64,000 nt of DNA from Pseudomonas libanensis (GCF_001439685.1 NZ_JYLH01000001.1:496001-560000); one strand, 5' to 3'; positions 26,525 through 38,900 are shown, counted from the first letter of the stretch. Numbers and translations: made by a program. Notes: a model not told the origin generated them from the letters alone.

Positions 26525-28591
26525 ATGACGCGCACTCGTAAAATTGTCGCTTGGAGCTGCGCCAGCTTCGTTCTGTTAATGGCCGTCGTGGTACTGGTGT
26601 TGGTGTTCTTCGACTGGAATCGCATCAAGCCGCCCCTCAATGCCAAGGTCTCCGAAGAACTGCATCGTCCGTTCGCCATCAACGGTAACCTCGCGGTGGT
26701 GTGGCAGCGTGAGCCCGATGAAGGCGGCTGGCGCGCCTGGGTGCCGTGGCCCCATGTGATTGCCGAAGACTTGACCCTGGGCAACCCCGACTGGTCGAAA
26801 CAACCGCAGATGGTCACGCTCAAGAAGGTCGAGCTGCGTATTTCGCCCCTGGCCTTGCTGGTGCAGCACGTAGTGATCCCACGTATCGACCTCACCGAAC
26901 CGAGTGCCCAGTTGCAGCGCCTGGCCGACGGCCGTGCCAACTGGACCTTCAAGTTCGATCCAAAGGATCCCGACGCCGAACCCTCCAACTGGGTGGTGGA
27001 CATTGGCGCCATCGGCTTCGACAAGGGCCATGTGACCCTCGACGATCAAACCCTCAAGACCCAGCTCGATGTGATCATCGACCCATTGGGCAAACCGATC
27101 CCGTTCGGCGAGATCGTTGGCGACGCCGACGCCAAGAAGGCCCTGGAAAAAGGCTCGGCGCCTCAGGACTACGCGTTCGGCCTCAAGGTCAAAGGCCAAT
27201 ACCACGGCCAGCAGCTCGCCGGCACCGGCAAGATCGGCGGCCTGCTGGCCTTGCAGGACGCGGCCAAGCCGTTCCCACTGCAAGCCCAGGTCAAAGTCGC
27301 CGACACCAGCATCGCCCTGGCCGGCACCCTGACCGACCCGTTGAACCTCGGCGCCCTGGACCTGCGCCTGAAACTCTCGGGCAGCAGCCTGGGCAACCTG
27401 TACCCGCTGACCGGCGTCACCCTGCCGGACTCGCCGGCCTATTCCACCGATGGCCACCTGATCGCCAAGCTGCATGAAGCCAGCGGCGCCTCATTCCGCT
27501 ACGAAAAATTCAACGGCAAGATCGGCAACAGCGATATCCACGGCGACCTGGCCTATGTCGCCAGCCAGCCGCGGCCCAAGCTCAGCGGCGCGCTGGTGTC
27601 CAACCAGTTGCTCATGGATGACCTGGCACCCTTGATCGGCGCTGATTCCAATGCCAAGCAAAAGGCTCGAGGCGGGGAGAGCAAGCAACCGTCGACCAAG
27701 GTGTTGCCGGTGGAAGAGTTCCGCACCGAGCGCTGGAGTGCCATGGATGCCGACGTGGAGTTCACCGGCAAGCGCATCGTGCACAGTGCCGACCTGCCCT
27801 TCACCGACCTCTATACGCACCTGGTGCTCAACGACGGCCAACTGAGCCTGGAACCGCTGCGCTTCGGCGTGGCCGGTGGCAAGCTCGACGCGCAGATTCG
27901 CTTGAACGGCCGCACCACACCGATGGAAGGCCGCGCCAAGTTGACCGCGCGTAACTTCAAGCTCAAGCAGTTGTTCCCGACCTTTGAACCGATGAAAACC
28001 AGCTTTGGTGAACTCAACGGCGATGCCGATATTGCCGGGCGCGGCAATTCCGTGGCGGCGTTGCTGGCTACCTCCGACGGTGACCTGAAGATGCTGATCA
28101 ACGACGGCGCCATCAGCCGAGGCCTGATGGAAATCGCCGGGCTCAATGTGGGCAACTACGTGGTGGGCCGCCTGTTCGGCGACAAGGAAGTGAAGATCAA
28201 CTGCGCAGCGGCGGACTTCGGCATCAAGACGGGCTTGGCGACCACGCGGTTGTTTGTGTTCGATACCGAGAACGCCATCATCTACATCGATGGCACCGCA
28301 AACATGGCCACGGAGCAGTTGGACCTGACCATCACGCCAGAGTCCAAGGGCTTTCGCTTGTTTTCGCTGCGCTCGCCGCTGTACGTCAATGGGCCGTTTA
28401 TCAAGCCCAATGCTGGCGTGAAAGCCATCCCCCTGGCCCTGCGCGGCGCCGGCATGGTGGCCCTGGGCGTTATTGCCGGGCCGGCCGCCGGATTGCTCGC
28501 GTTGGTCGCTCCAAGTGGCGGAGAGCCCAATGAGTGCGCACCGTTGCTGCAACAGATGAAGGAAGGCAGGGCGCCGAAAACGGTGAAGTAG
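26525..28591 (+). CDS. AsmA-family inner-membrane protein
   Basis: The product is 688 residues. One N-terminal membrane anchor (residues about 9-30, IVAWSCASFVLLMAVVVLVL) is followed by a long periplasmic beta-rich chain. The AsmA N-terminal block (VSEELHRPFAINGNLAVVWQ) and C-terminal block (FPTFEPMKTSFGELNGDADI; LDLTITPESKGFRLFSLRSP) are both visible. AsmA-like proteins resemble bridge-type lipid transfer proteins and affect outer-membrane lipid homeostasis; the specific role of this paralogue is unknown. Proline/glycine-rich C-terminal residues end in NECAPLLQQMKEGRAPK. A class C REPIN follows. Confidence 0.9.
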   Translation: MTRTRKIVAWSCASFVLLMAVVVLVLVFFDWNRIKPPLNAKVSEELHRPFAINGNLAVVWQREPDEGGWRAWVPWPHVIAEDLTLGNPDWSKQPQMVTLKKVELRISPLALLVQHVVIPRIDLTEPSAQLQRLADGRANWTFKFDPKDPDAEPSNWVVDIGAIGFDKGHVTLDDQTLKTQLDVIIDPLGKPIPFGEIVGDADAKKALEKGSAPQDYAFGLKVKGQYHGQQLAGTGKIGGLLALQDAAKPFPLQAQVKVADTSIALAGTLTDPLNLGALDLRLKLSGSSLGNLYPLTGVTLPDSPAYSTDGHLIAKLHEASGASFRYEKFNGKIGNSDIHGDLAYVASQPRPKLSGALVSNQLLMDDLAPLIGADSNAKQKARGGESKQPSTKVLPVEEFRTERWSAMDADVEFTGKRIVHSADLPFTDLYTHLVLNDGQLSLEPLRFGVAGGKLDAQIRLNGRTTPMEGRAKLTARNFKLKQLFPTFEPMKTSFGELNGDADIAGRGNSVAALLATSDGDLKMLINDGAISRGLMEIAGLNVGNYVVGRLFGDKEVKINCAAADFGIKTGLATTRLFVFDTENAIIYIDGTANMATEQLDLTITPESKGFRLFSLRSPLYVNGPFIKPNAGVKAIPLALRGAGMVALGVIAGPAAGLLALVAPSGGEPNECAPLLQQMKEGRAPKTVK

Positions 28592-28612
28592 CTGCCTGCA
28601 CCTGAAACCAAA

Positions 28613-28701
28613 TGTGGGAGGGGGCTTGCTCCCGATATAGGTGTTTCAGCCAGTCAATCTTCGGCTGACACTGCGCTATCGAGAGCAAGCCCCCTCCCAC
28701 A
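28613..28701. repeat. REPIN, class C
   Basis: Outer ends TGTGGGAGGGGGCTTGC, inner ends GCTCCCGAT / ATCGAGAGC. The spacer contains GTTTCAGCCAGTCA and GGCTGACAC. It lies between convergent genes. Confidence 0.9.
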
Positions 28702-28722
28702 GAGGGGCTGCTGTGTTGCTGA

Positions 28723-29253
28723 TTACAAGTCTTGCAGAATATCCGCCATGTCATCGGCGTGTTCTTCTTCCTGGGCCAGGATGTCTTCGAAGATACGGCG
28801 GGTAGTTGGATCCTTATCACCGATGTACTGGATGATTTCACGGTAGCTATCCACCGCGATACGCTCGGCCACCAGATCCTCGTAGACCATCTCTTTGAGT
28901 GAGTTGCCTGCCACGTACTGGGCGTGGGAGTTCTTCGACAGCAGGTCGGGGTTGAACTCCGGTTCGCCGCCCAGTTGCACGATGCGCTCGGCTAGTTTGT
29001 CGGCGTGCTCGGCTTCCTGGGTGGCATGCTCGAGGAACTCATCGGCGGCGACACTGGCTTTCAGGCCGTTGGCCATGAAGTAGTGACGCTTGTAGCGCAA
29101 CACGCAGACCAGCTCGGTGGCCAGCGCCTCGTTGAGCAGGCGGATGATTTCCTCACGGTCGGCGTCGTAGCCTTCGGTCACGGCACCGTTTTCGACGTTC
29201 TGGCGGGCGCGGCTGCGCAAGGTCGCAACGTCAGTCAAGTGGGCTTCAGTCAT
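28723..29253 (-). CDS. Ferritin-like (bacterioferritin-type) protein
   Basis: The product is 176 residues, a four-helix ferritin-like protein. Metal-binding EExxH-type motifs are visible: ALATELVCVLRYKRHYF, EHATQEAEHADKLAERIVQ and ILAQEEEHADDMADIL, spaced as in a di-iron site. The N-terminal 25 residues (MTEAHLTDVATLRSRARQNV) are an extension not found in standard bacterioferritin. The methionine that ligates haem in Bfr is not evident at its usual place, so it may bind a di-iron centre without haem. Likely role: iron storage or peroxide detoxification in the cytoplasm. Transcribed alone. Confidence 0.82.
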   Translation of the reverse strand: MTEAHLTDVATLRSRARQNVENGAVTEGYDADREEIIRLLNEALATELVCVLRYKRHYFMANGLKASVAADEFLEHATQEAEHADKLAERIVQLGGEPEFNPDLLSKNSHAQYVAGNSLKEMVYEDLVAERIAVDSYREIIQYIGDKDPTTRRIFEDILAQEEEHADDMADILQDL

Positions 29254-29350
29254 TTCAATCTCCTGGGGCTAATCCGGTTTTACGCCACGCTCTGCCGGCG
29301 TGATCGCTACAGGTTGTGAGTCCCGGGCCAGGCGAAAAGTTTTATCGGAT

Positions 29351-30241
29351 TTAACAGGATGTGTCATGACGGGCTCTGACCGGCGTGGTCCATCGCTCCG
29401 AGAGGATCACCCCGCCCAAGGTCAGCAAGCCGCCCACCAGGTGATACAGCGCCAACTCTTCCTTCAGTACCACCGCTGCAATCAACGCGGTAATCAACGG
29501 CAGTAAATTGAAGAACAGCGTGGTACGGCTCGGCCCCAGGGTTTTCACCGAATGCATCCACGCCAGCGGCGCCAGCATCGAGGCCAGCAGGCAGGCATAC
29601 AGCACCAGCGGTATGTTCGCCCAGCCCAAACCCGCCTTGGTCGAGAACAGGTACAGCGGAAACAGCACCACCACCGCTACCAGCACCTGCAAATACAGCA
29701 GTACCAGAGGTGGCAGGCGCAGTTGCCATTTCTTCAGCAGGGTGCTGTAGATCGCGTAGGCCAACGTGGCGATGAGCATCATGCCGTCGCCCAGGTTGAC
29801 CCCGTGTTGCAGCAGCGCGGCCAGGCTGCCGGACGACACCACCACCACCACGCCGGCGAATGACAGCACTGCGCCGGTCAGCGCGCCATAGGTCAGGCGC
29901 TGGCCCAGGCTGATGATGGCGGCAGTCAGGGCCATCAGCGGCATCAGCGAAAGGATGATGCCCATATTGGTGGCGCTGGTCAGCGTGGCCGCGTAATAGG
30001 CCAGGCTTTGATACACCGCCATGCCCAGCACGCCGAGGATGAAGATCTTGCCCAGGTTCGGACGGATGAGCGCCCAGTTGGCAACGACCGGCTTGAGCAT
30101 GAACGGGGTGAACAGCAGCGCGGCGAACAGCCAGCGGTAAAAGCCGATTTCAGCCGGGAAGATCGAGCCCACGGCGAGTTTGTTGATCACGGTGTTGCCG
30201 GCCCAGATAAGGATGGCCAGCAGCGGATACGCGTATTGCAT
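29351..30241 (-). CDS. EamA/DMT-superfamily transporter
   Basis: The product is 296 residues with about ten hydrophobic segments in two EamA repeats (PLLAILIWAGNTVINKLAVG at the start; GPSRTTLFFNLLPLITALIA in the second). The N-terminal WAGN motif and the mid-protein charged loop (LLKKWQLRLPP) are typical. DMT proteins usually export amino acids or other metabolites; the substrate is unknown. It is divergent from the AraC gene at 30338 with a 96-nt gap, a common regulator-exporter pairing, so the regulator may control it. Confidence 0.85.
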   Translation of the reverse strand: MQYAYPLLAILIWAGNTVINKLAVGSIFPAEIGFYRWLFAALLFTPFMLKPVVANWALIRPNLGKIFILGVLGMAVYQSLAYYAATLTSATNMGIILSLMPLMALTAAIISLGQRLTYGALTGAVLSFAGVVVVVSSGSLAALLQHGVNLGDGMMLIATLAYAIYSTLLKKWQLRLPPLVLLYLQVLVAVVVLFPLYLFSTKAGLGWANIPLVLYACLLASMLAPLAWMHSVKTLGPSRTTLFFNLLPLITALIAAVVLKEELALYHLVGGLLTLGGVILSERWTTPVRARHDTSC

Positions 30242-30337
30242 CGAAATAATCCAGTGTGTTGACGAGGCGGGATTATCCCCTGTCTGGATCGAAGCCTATA
30301 CTGCGAACCAGACAACCGACCTCTGAATCCAGACAAC

Positions 30338-31126
30338 ATGCCCAGACATACCGTACGCCTCGCGGATTTCGCCAGCCTGCCCAGCCCTGTGTACTTCCGC
30401 TACTCCGAGTTCGCCCCGGATACCGAGTGCACTCCGCACCGGCATGGCTGGGGCTCGCTGGACTATTCGGCCAATGGCGTGATGCGCATGGAGGTCGCCG
30501 GCAACCGCTTTATGTCGCCGCCGCAGTACGCGGTATGGATCCCACCGGATACCGAGCACAGCTCCTACAACGCCCAGGCGATCGTGTATCGCTCGGTGGG
30601 CCTGGCGCCGGCACTCTGTGAGCAACTGCCGCAAACCCCGTGCACCCTGGCGATCAGCGATATTCTCAAGGCCATCCTCAGTGATTTCGCCCAGCGTGAC
30701 GTGAATATTCCGCAGGCCGACGCCGATATTCGCCTGGCCCAGGTGCTGGTGGACCAGCTCAAACAGGCGCCGATTCACGACGGCTTCCTTCCCTACGCTC
30801 GCCATCCTGGGCTGCTGGGAGTCCTGGAGGGCATGCAGGCTGAGCCCGGCGACAATCGTCCGCTGGTGCAATGGGCCGAACAGGTACATGTGAGCGAACG
30901 CACCCTGGCGCGCCAGTTTGTGCGTGAACTGGGCATGAGCTTTGGCGAATGGCGCCAGCGCCTGCGCTACCTGGCTGCCATCGAAGCCTTGGACAGCGAA
31001 CGCAGCGTGCAACATGTGGCGTTTGATTTGGGCTACAGCACCGCTTCGGCGTTTATCGCCATGTTCCAGCGTCACGCCGGCTGCACGCCGGAGCAGTACC
31101 GGCGCTCGAATATACGTGGTCGCTGA
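30338..31126 (+). CDS. AraC-family transcriptional regulator
   Basis: The product is 262 residues. The N-terminal cupin-like effector domain (TECTPHRHGWGSLDYSANGV; AVWIPPDTEHSSYN) has histidines that could bind a metal or ligand. The C-terminal double HTH is at about 165-260 (WAEQVHVSERTLARQFVREL; VQHVAFDLGYSTASAFIAMF). It is divergent from the DMT exporter, which is its most likely target. The signal is unknown. The downstream psiF-like gene starts 72 nt later on the same strand, with its own ribosome-binding site. Confidence 0.88.
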   Translation: MPRHTVRLADFASLPSPVYFRYSEFAPDTECTPHRHGWGSLDYSANGVMRMEVAGNRFMSPPQYAVWIPPDTEHSSYNAQAIVYRSVGLAPALCEQLPQTPCTLAISDILKAILSDFAQRDVNIPQADADIRLAQVLVDQLKQAPIHDGFLPYARHPGLLGVLEGMQAEPGDNRPLVQWAEQVHVSERTLARQFVRELGMSFGEWRQRLRYLAAIEALDSERSVQHVAFDLGYSTASAFIAMFQRHAGCTPEQYRRSNIRGR

Positions 31127-31197
31127 AGTTGTAACAGGTTTTGACTACACTGGCAGGTAGGCCGTGCCCGTCGGCACGGTAACAGGGAGAAAACTCC

Positions 31198-31497
31198 ATG
31201 AAGATGCTGCGTATTCCGTTGTTGATGATGGGCTTGCTGCTGTGTTCCCAAGGTTTTGCCGCTACCGCCCAGCAGAACAAAATGACCACCTGCAATGCCG
31301 AGGCCACGACCAAGACCCTTAAAGGCGATGACCGCAAGGCCTTCATGAAGACCTGCCTGTCGGCGCCTGCCGCCAACGATGCCAAGACCCTGACGCCGCA
31401 GCAGCAGAAGATGAAAGACTGCAATGCGTCGGCTAAAACCAAAGCGTTGACCGGCGATGCGCGTAAAACATTCATGAGCACCTGCCTCAAAGGTTAA
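31198..31497 (+). CDS. PsiF-repeat periplasmic protein
   Basis: The product is 99 residues. A signal peptide (MKMLRIPLLMMGLLLCSQGFA) is followed by two PsiF repeats: TTCNAEATTKTLKGDDRKAF plus MKTCLS, and DCNASAKTKALTGDARKTF plus MSTCLKG. Each repeat has a Cys pair that probably forms a disulfide in the periplasm. PsiF in E. coli is phosphate-starvation induced; I found no convincing Pho box here. A 7-bp hairpin (CCGTGCC / GGCACGG, near 31164-31181) lies in the leader just before the ribosome-binding site and might influence translation. Function unknown. Confidence 0.88.
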   Translation: MKMLRIPLLMMGLLLCSQGFAATAQQNKMTTCNAEATTKTLKGDDRKAFMKTCLSAPAANDAKTLTPQQQKMKDCNASAKTKALTGDARKTFMSTCLKG

Positions 31498-31526
31498 TCC
31501 CGATTTCGCAGGCGCTGCAGATCGAA

Positions 31527-31615
31527 TGTGGGAGGGGGCTTGCTCCCGATAGCGCAGTGTCAGTCAATCGATTCATTGGCTGATCCACCGTAATCGGGGG
31601 CAAGCCCCCTCCCAC
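31527..31615. repeat. REPIN, class C
   Basis: Outer ends TGTGGGAGGGGGCTTGC, inner ends GCTCCCGAT / ATCGGGGGC. The spacer contains GTGTCAGTCAATCG and GGCTGATCCACC, akin to the other outer-TGTGGGAG copies. Confidence 0.9.
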
Positions 31616-31706
31616 ACTTGATCGCATTCACAGTCGTCCCCCCTCGCTTGATGCCTGCAACGCTGGCAGACTGCCCATCCTTTAACGCCGTTTGTTTTGA
31701 GGCTGT

Positions 31707-32720
31707 ATGCCAACGTTTTCTCAGCGTCATGTGTTGTTGCTGTCCAGCTACATCATCATTTTCGGCGGGTTGCTGCTGGTGCTGCCGCTCAAATTGCTGC
31801 CCAGCCTGCTGGCCGGCCTGTTGGTCTATGAACTGGTCAACATGCTCACCCCGCAACTGCAACGCCTGATCGAAGGCCGGCGTGCACGTTGGCTGGCGGT
31901 GGCCTTGCTGGGCACGCTGATCGTCAGCGTACTCACCTTGATCTTCGCCGGTGCCATCAGTTTCCTGCTCCACGAAGCGGAAAACCCCGGGGCCTCCCTC
32001 GACAAATTCATGGGCGTGGTCGACCGCGCACGCGGTCAACTGCCGCCGTTTATCGACGCCTACCTGCCCGCCAGCGCCGCCGAATTTCGCGTGGCCATCG
32101 GCGATTGGCTGAGCAAGCACCTGAGCGAACTGCAACTGGTTGGCAAAGACGCTGCGCACATGTTCGTCACCTTGCTGATCGGTATGGTGCTCGGCGCCAT
32201 CATCGCGCTGCAGCGCGTGCCCGACCTGACCAAGCGCAAACCTTTGGCCGCGGCGTTGTTCGATCGCCTGCACCTGCTGGTCCAGGCGTTTCGCAACATC
32301 GTTTTCGCCCAGATCAAGATCGCCGCGCTTAACACCGCCTTCACTGCGATCTTCCTCGCGGTGGTGCTGCCGTTGTGCGGCATCCACTTGCCGTTGACCA
32401 AGACCCTGATCGTGCTGACCTTCCTGCTCGGCCTGTTGCCGGTGATCGGCAACCTGATGTCCAACACCCTGATCACCATCGTCGCGCTGTCGCTGTCGAT
32501 CTGGGTGGCGGTGGCGGCGTTGGGGTATCTGATCGTGATCCACAAGGTCGAGTACTTCCTCAACGCACGCATCGTCGGCGGGCAGATCAGTGCCAAGTCC
32601 TGGGAGTTGTTGTTGGCGATGCTGGTGTTTGAAGCAGCGTTCGGTTTGCCGGGAGTGGTGGCGGGACCGATTTATTATGCCTATCTGAAGAGCGAGCTGA
32701 AGCTGGGTGGGATGGTTTAA
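31707..32720 (+). CDS. AI-2E-family (PerM-like) membrane transporter
   Basis: The product is 337 residues with about seven to eight hydrophobic segments. Two lie at the N-terminus (VLLLSSYIIIFGGLLLVLPL), then a soluble loop (about 90-140), then a cluster from about 150 on (LLIGMVLGAIIALQRVPDL; LPVIGNLMSNTLITIVALSL). The terminal segment AFGLPGVVAGPIYYAYLKSE matches the family's G-PxxY ending. Members range from the autoinducer-2 exporter TqsA to sodium/proton antiporters; the name does not fix the substrate. No ribosome-binding site of note. It stands alone, with REPINs on both sides. Confidence 0.82.
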   Translation: MPTFSQRHVLLLSSYIIIFGGLLLVLPLKLLPSLLAGLLVYELVNMLTPQLQRLIEGRRARWLAVALLGTLIVSVLTLIFAGAISFLLHEAENPGASLDKFMGVVDRARGQLPPFIDAYLPASAAEFRVAIGDWLSKHLSELQLVGKDAAHMFVTLLIGMVLGAIIALQRVPDLTKRKPLAAALFDRLHLLVQAFRNIVFAQIKIAALNTAFTAIFLAVVLPLCGIHLPLTKTLIVLTFLLGLLPVIGNLMSNTLITIVALSLSIWVAVAALGYLIVIHKVEYFLNARIVGGQISAKSWELLLAMLVFEAAFGLPGVVAGPIYYAYLKSELKLGGMV

Positions 32721-32748
32721 AGACAGATTCGGGGGGTGAACTGGCCTC

Positions 32749-32831
32749 TTCGCGAGCAAGCCCGCTCCCACATTCGACTGCATTCCAAAGATGGAACGCG
32801 GTCAAGTGTGGGAGCGGGCTTGCTCGCGAAG
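32749..32831. repeat. REPIN, class B
   Basis: Outer ends TTCGCGAGC/GCTCGCGAA, inner ends TGTGGGAG. The spacer (GACTGCATTCC / GGAACGCGGTC) has an inverted repeat and the GCATTCC motif, strongly resembling the class A copy at 19342. Confidence 0.9.
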
Positions 32832-32856
32832 GGCGCGCCGCGGTTTCAGCTGAAAC

Positions 32857-34125
32857 TCAGCTGCCGTAACGCTTGCTCGCCTCAATCGCCAGACCGCTGC
32901 CGATACTGCCGAAGATATTGCCTTCCACATGCCGCGCATTCGGCAGCATTGCCGAGATGCTGTGGCGCAGTGCCGGGATGCCGCTGGAACCACCGGTAAA
33001 GAACACCGTATCCACCTGGGCCACATCCACCGAAGCATCGGTGAGCAACTGGGTCACGCTGTTGCGCACACGCTCGAGCAGGCCATCGATGGCGGACTCG
33101 AACAAGGTGCGACTCAGGTCCACGCTCAAGCCCGGCTCGACCCGATCCAACAGCACATGGCGGTTGTCTTCGTGGGTCAGCTGGATCTTGGTCTCTTCGA
33201 CTTCCATCGCCAACCAGTGCCCGGCGCGCTGTTCGATCAGCTTGAACAGGCGGTCGATGCCGCCGGTGTCTTCGATGTCATAGCGCATGCTGCCCAGGGC
33301 CAGTTGGGATTTCTGCGAGTACACCGAGTTGATGGTGTGCCAGGTAGCCAGGTTCATGTGGTGGCTGGTGGGCATGTAGGCGCCGCTTTTCATGCGGCTG
33401 CCATAGCCGAACAGCGGCATCATGCCGGCCAGGGACAGTTGCTTGTCGAAGTCGGTGCCGCCGATGTGCACGCCACCCGTGGCGAGAATGTCGCTCTGGC
33501 GGTTGTCGTTGTGTCGGCGGTCCGGGGACAGGCGCACCAGGGAGAAGTCTGACGTACCGCCGCCGATGTCGACGATCAGCACCAGCTCTTCTTTCTCGAT
33601 GGTGGACTCGTAGTCGAACGCCGCCGCAATCGGTTCGTACTGGAACGAGATGTCCTTGAAGCCGATCTTGCGCGCCACGTCCACCAGGGTGTTCTCGGCC
33701 TCCTGGTCGGCCATCGGGTCGTCATCGACGAAGAACACCGGGCGGCCCAGTACCACTTCCTCGAACTCACGGCCGGCAGTGGCCTCGGCACGGCTCTTGA
33801 GCTGGCCGATAAACAGCGCCAGCAGGTCGGTAAACGGCATGGCCGTGCCCAATACGCTGGTGTCGTGCTTGATCAGCTTGGAACCCAGCAGGCTCTTGAG
33901 CGAGCGCATCAGCCGGCCTTCGTAGTTTTCCAGGTACTCGTGCAGGGCCAGGCGGCCGTAAACCGGGCGACGCTCCTCGAAGTTGAAGAACACCACCGAC
34001 GGCAAGGTGATCTTGTCGTCCTCCAGCGCGATAAGCGTCTCCTCGCCGGGGCGGATCCAGCCGACGGTGGAGTTGGACGTGCCGAAGTCGATACCGCAGG
34101 CACGGGCTGGGGATGGGTTTTTCAT
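32857..34125 (-). CDS. Hsp70-family protein, YegD-like
   Basis: The product is 422 residues: essentially an actin-like ATPase domain with no substrate-binding domain, as in E. coli YegD. Phosphate-1 motif GIDFGTSNST (11-20), phosphate-2 VDIGGGTSDFSLVRL, and adenosine motif FFTGGSSGIPALRHSI are intact. The lack of a peptide-binding domain makes classical chaperone folding unlikely; the role is unknown. It is divergent from a J-domain gene across 236 nt, so the pair may form an Hsp70-cochaperone unit, though no interaction can be read from sequence. Confidence 0.88.
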   Translation of the reverse strand: MKNPSPARACGIDFGTSNSTVGWIRPGEETLIALEDDKITLPSVVFFNFEERRPVYGRLALHEYLENYEGRLMRSLKSLLGSKLIKHDTSVLGTAMPFTDLLALFIGQLKSRAEATAGREFEEVVLGRPVFFVDDDPMADQEAENTLVDVARKIGFKDISFQYEPIAAAFDYESTIEKEELVLIVDIGGGTSDFSLVRLSPDRRHNDNRQSDILATGGVHIGGTDFDKQLSLAGMMPLFGYGSRMKSGAYMPTSHHMNLATWHTINSVYSQKSQLALGSMRYDIEDTGGIDRLFKLIEQRAGHWLAMEVEETKIQLTHEDNRHVLLDRVEPGLSVDLSRTLFESAIDGLLERVRNSVTQLLTDASVDVAQVDTVFFTGGSSGIPALRHSISAMLPNARHVEGNIFGSIGSGLAIEASKRYGS

Positions 34126-34210
34126 GTCTATCGGGTTCCGGTTGAAAAACGGCCGCGCAGTGTATGCCAGTCGCAGGCGCTTGCGTAGGCCGACTATCCG
34201 TTAAATCACG

Positions 34211-34238
34211 CTTGAAAGTACGGGATTTGCCCCCACAT
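34211..34238 (+). promoter_or_regulatory. Sigma-32-type heat-shock promoter
   Basis: CTTGAAA at 34211 and CCCCACAT at 34231, separated by 13 nt, closely match the sigma-32 consensus CTTGAAA-N(11-16)-CCCCATNT. Transcription would start near 34246, leaving a leader of about 115 nt before the J-domain gene at 34362. Confidence 0.6.
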
Positions 34239-34361
34239 CTGGTGCATACGGCTGATGCCGATAACACTTTGACGTACCCCCCAGGCCGCCCTCAACAGGT
34301 GCAAACCAGCGCACATGGTGCCCCGGGCAGTGCGATCTCGATAAAGGATGGTGAACCGCCG

Positions 34362-35303
34362 ATGGATTTCAAAGATTACTACAAGATTCTGGGTGTAGAG
34401 CCGACGGCCGATGATAAGGAAATCAAGGCGGCCTATCGCAAGCTCGCGCGCAAATATCACCCCGATGTCAGCAAGGAAAAAGACGCCGAAGCGAAATTCA
34501 AGGACGCGTCCGAAGCCTATGAGGCGCTTAAAAGTGCCGACAAGCGCGCCGAGTACGACGAGCTGCGTAAATACGGCCAGCATGGCCAACCGTTCCAGGG
34601 GCCACCGGGCTGGCAGAGCCGTGGTGGGTTCGGCGGTGGCGGCGCGGGTACCGAGGACTTTTCCGATTTCTTCAGCTCGATCTTCGGTGGTCGTGGCGAC
34701 GCGTTCGGTGGGGGCCAGCGCCGTCCTGCGGGGCGCAAGGGCCAGGACGTGGAGATGCAACTGACGGTGCACCTCGAAGAGACGCTGTCCACCGAGTCCA
34801 AGCAGATCAACTTCCAGGTGCCGCAATACGACGCCTCGGGCCGTCACGTCAGCAACACCACCAAGAGCCTGAACGTGAAGATTCCCGCCGGCGTGGCCGA
34901 CGGCGAGCGTATCCGCCTCAAGGGGCAGGGCGCACCGGGCATTGGTGGGGGCGCCAATGGCGACCTGTACCTGATCATCAAGTTTGCACCGCACCCCAAG
35001 TTTGAAGTGGACGGCGAAAACCTGATCATCAATTTGCCCCTGGCACCGTGGGAACTGGCGTTGGGCGCGGAAGTCGCAGTGCCGACGCTCACCGGCAAGA
35101 TCAACCTCAAGGTGCCCGCCGGCAGCCAGAACGGCCAGCGCATGCGCGCCAAGGGCCACGGCTTGCTGAACAAGGCCGGGCAGCGCGGTTATCTGTTTGT
35201 GCAGCTCAAGGTGGTGATGCCCAAGCAAGCTGACGACGAGACCATTGCGCTGTGGCAGGAGCTGGCGAAAAAAGCCAACTTCAATCCACGCGAAAACTTC
35301 TAA
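34362..35303 (+). CDS. cbpA: CbpA-like DnaJ-class co-chaperone
   Basis: The product is 313 residues. The J-domain covers residues 4-70 with HPD at 33-35 ([18 protein letters not shown]), then a Gly/Phe-rich linker ([20 protein letters not shown]) and a two-part C-terminal substrate domain ([40 protein letters not shown]). The zinc-finger region of DnaJ is absent, which marks CbpA. CbpA stimulates DnaK ATPase and binds curved DNA in E. coli. The ATG at 34362 is set by the family start [13 protein letters not shown] sigma-32-type promoter lies upstream. No CbpM partner gene follows; the next gene is convergent ureC. Confidence 0.92.
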   Translation: MDFKDYYKILGVEPTADDKEIKAAYRKLARKYHPDVSKEKDAEAKFKDASEAYEALKSADKRAEYDELRKYGQHGQPFQGPPGWQSRGGFGGGGAGTEDFSDFFSSIFGGRGDAFGGGQRRPAGRKGQDVEMQLTVHLEETLSTESKQINFQVPQYDASGRHVSNTTKSLNVKIPAGVADGERIRLKGQGAPGIGGGANGDLYLIIKFAPHPKFEVDGENLIINLPLAPWELALGAEVAVPTLTGKINLKVPAGSQNGQRMRAKGHGLLNKAGQRGYLFVQLKVVMPKQADDETIALWQELAKKANFNPRENF

Positions 35304-35312
35304 GCCGACCCG

Positions 35313-35340
35313 TGTGGGGGCGGGCAAGTCCGCTCCCGCA
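35313..35340. repeat. Degraded short-form REP palindrome
   Basis: TGTGGGGGCGGGC, AA, GTCCGCTCCCGCA: a class B-like palindrome without tails and with mismatches. It lies between the convergent cbpA and ureC genes. Confidence 0.55.
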
Positions 35341-35359
35341 TTAGTCAAGTCAGCAGTCT

Positions 35360-37060
<1,701 letters not shown>

Positions 37061-37099
37061 GTGTGTGCCCTGAAGATGTGTGTTGAAGGTGAAATCGCT

Positions 37100-37164
37100 A
37101 TCGCAGGCAAGCCAGCTCCCACAAGGGAATACATTCCAACTGTGGGAGCTGGCTTGCCTGCGAT
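37100..37164. repeat. REPIN, class A
   Basis: Inverted class A REPs with inner ends TGTGGGAG and outer ends ATCGCAGG/CCTGCGAT; the short spacer contains ACATTCCAAC. It sits between ureB and ureC inside the operon. Confidence 0.9.
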
Positions 37165-37170
37165 GAGGCC

Positions 37171-38524
<1,354 letters not shown>

Positions 38525-38533
38525 CGCAGTGCC

Positions 38534-38836
38534 TCACGCAATGGGCTGGTGGACGGTGACCAGCTTGGTGCCGTCGGGAAAGGTGGCCTCCACCTGGATG
38601 TCCGGAATCATCTCTGGGATGCCTTCCATCACCTGCTCGCGGCTGAGCAGCGTGGTGCCGTAGTGCATCAGATCAGCCACGGTGCGGCCATCGCGGGCGC
38701 CTTCCATCAGCGCGGCGGAAATATAGGCGATGGTTTCCGGGTAGTTGAGCTTCACACCGCGTGCCAGGCGGCGCTCGGCTACGAGGCCTGCGGTGAAGAT
38801 CAGCAGTTTGTCTTTTTCCCGTGGGGTCAGGTCCAT
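38534..38836 (-). CDS. ureA: Urease gamma subunit
   Basis: The product is 100 residues, standard Ure[21 protein letters not shown] at the start, [20 protein letters not shown] and [17 protein letters not shown]. It is the smallest subunit of the (UreABC)3 heteromer. The upstream gap of 176 nt to ureD contains a REPIN; I saw no clear sigma-54 promoter in it, so ureA is probably read from the urtA promoter or an unrecognised internal one. Confidence 0.96.
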   Translation of the reverse strand: MDLTPREKDKLLIFTAGLVAERRLARGVKLNYPETIAYISAALMEGARDGRTVADLMHYGTTLLSREQVMEGIPEMIPDIQVEATFPDGTKLVTVHQPIA

Positions 38837-38900
38837 GGTTCAAAGTCCTTCATAAAATTCATTCTTAAATACAACGAAGATTCCGTGTGAAGCTGATTTA

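Noticed and set aside
31127..31197. Pho box upstream of the PsiF-like gene
   Set aside because: I found only loose resemblance to CTGTNAT repeats in the leader, not two properly spaced copies.
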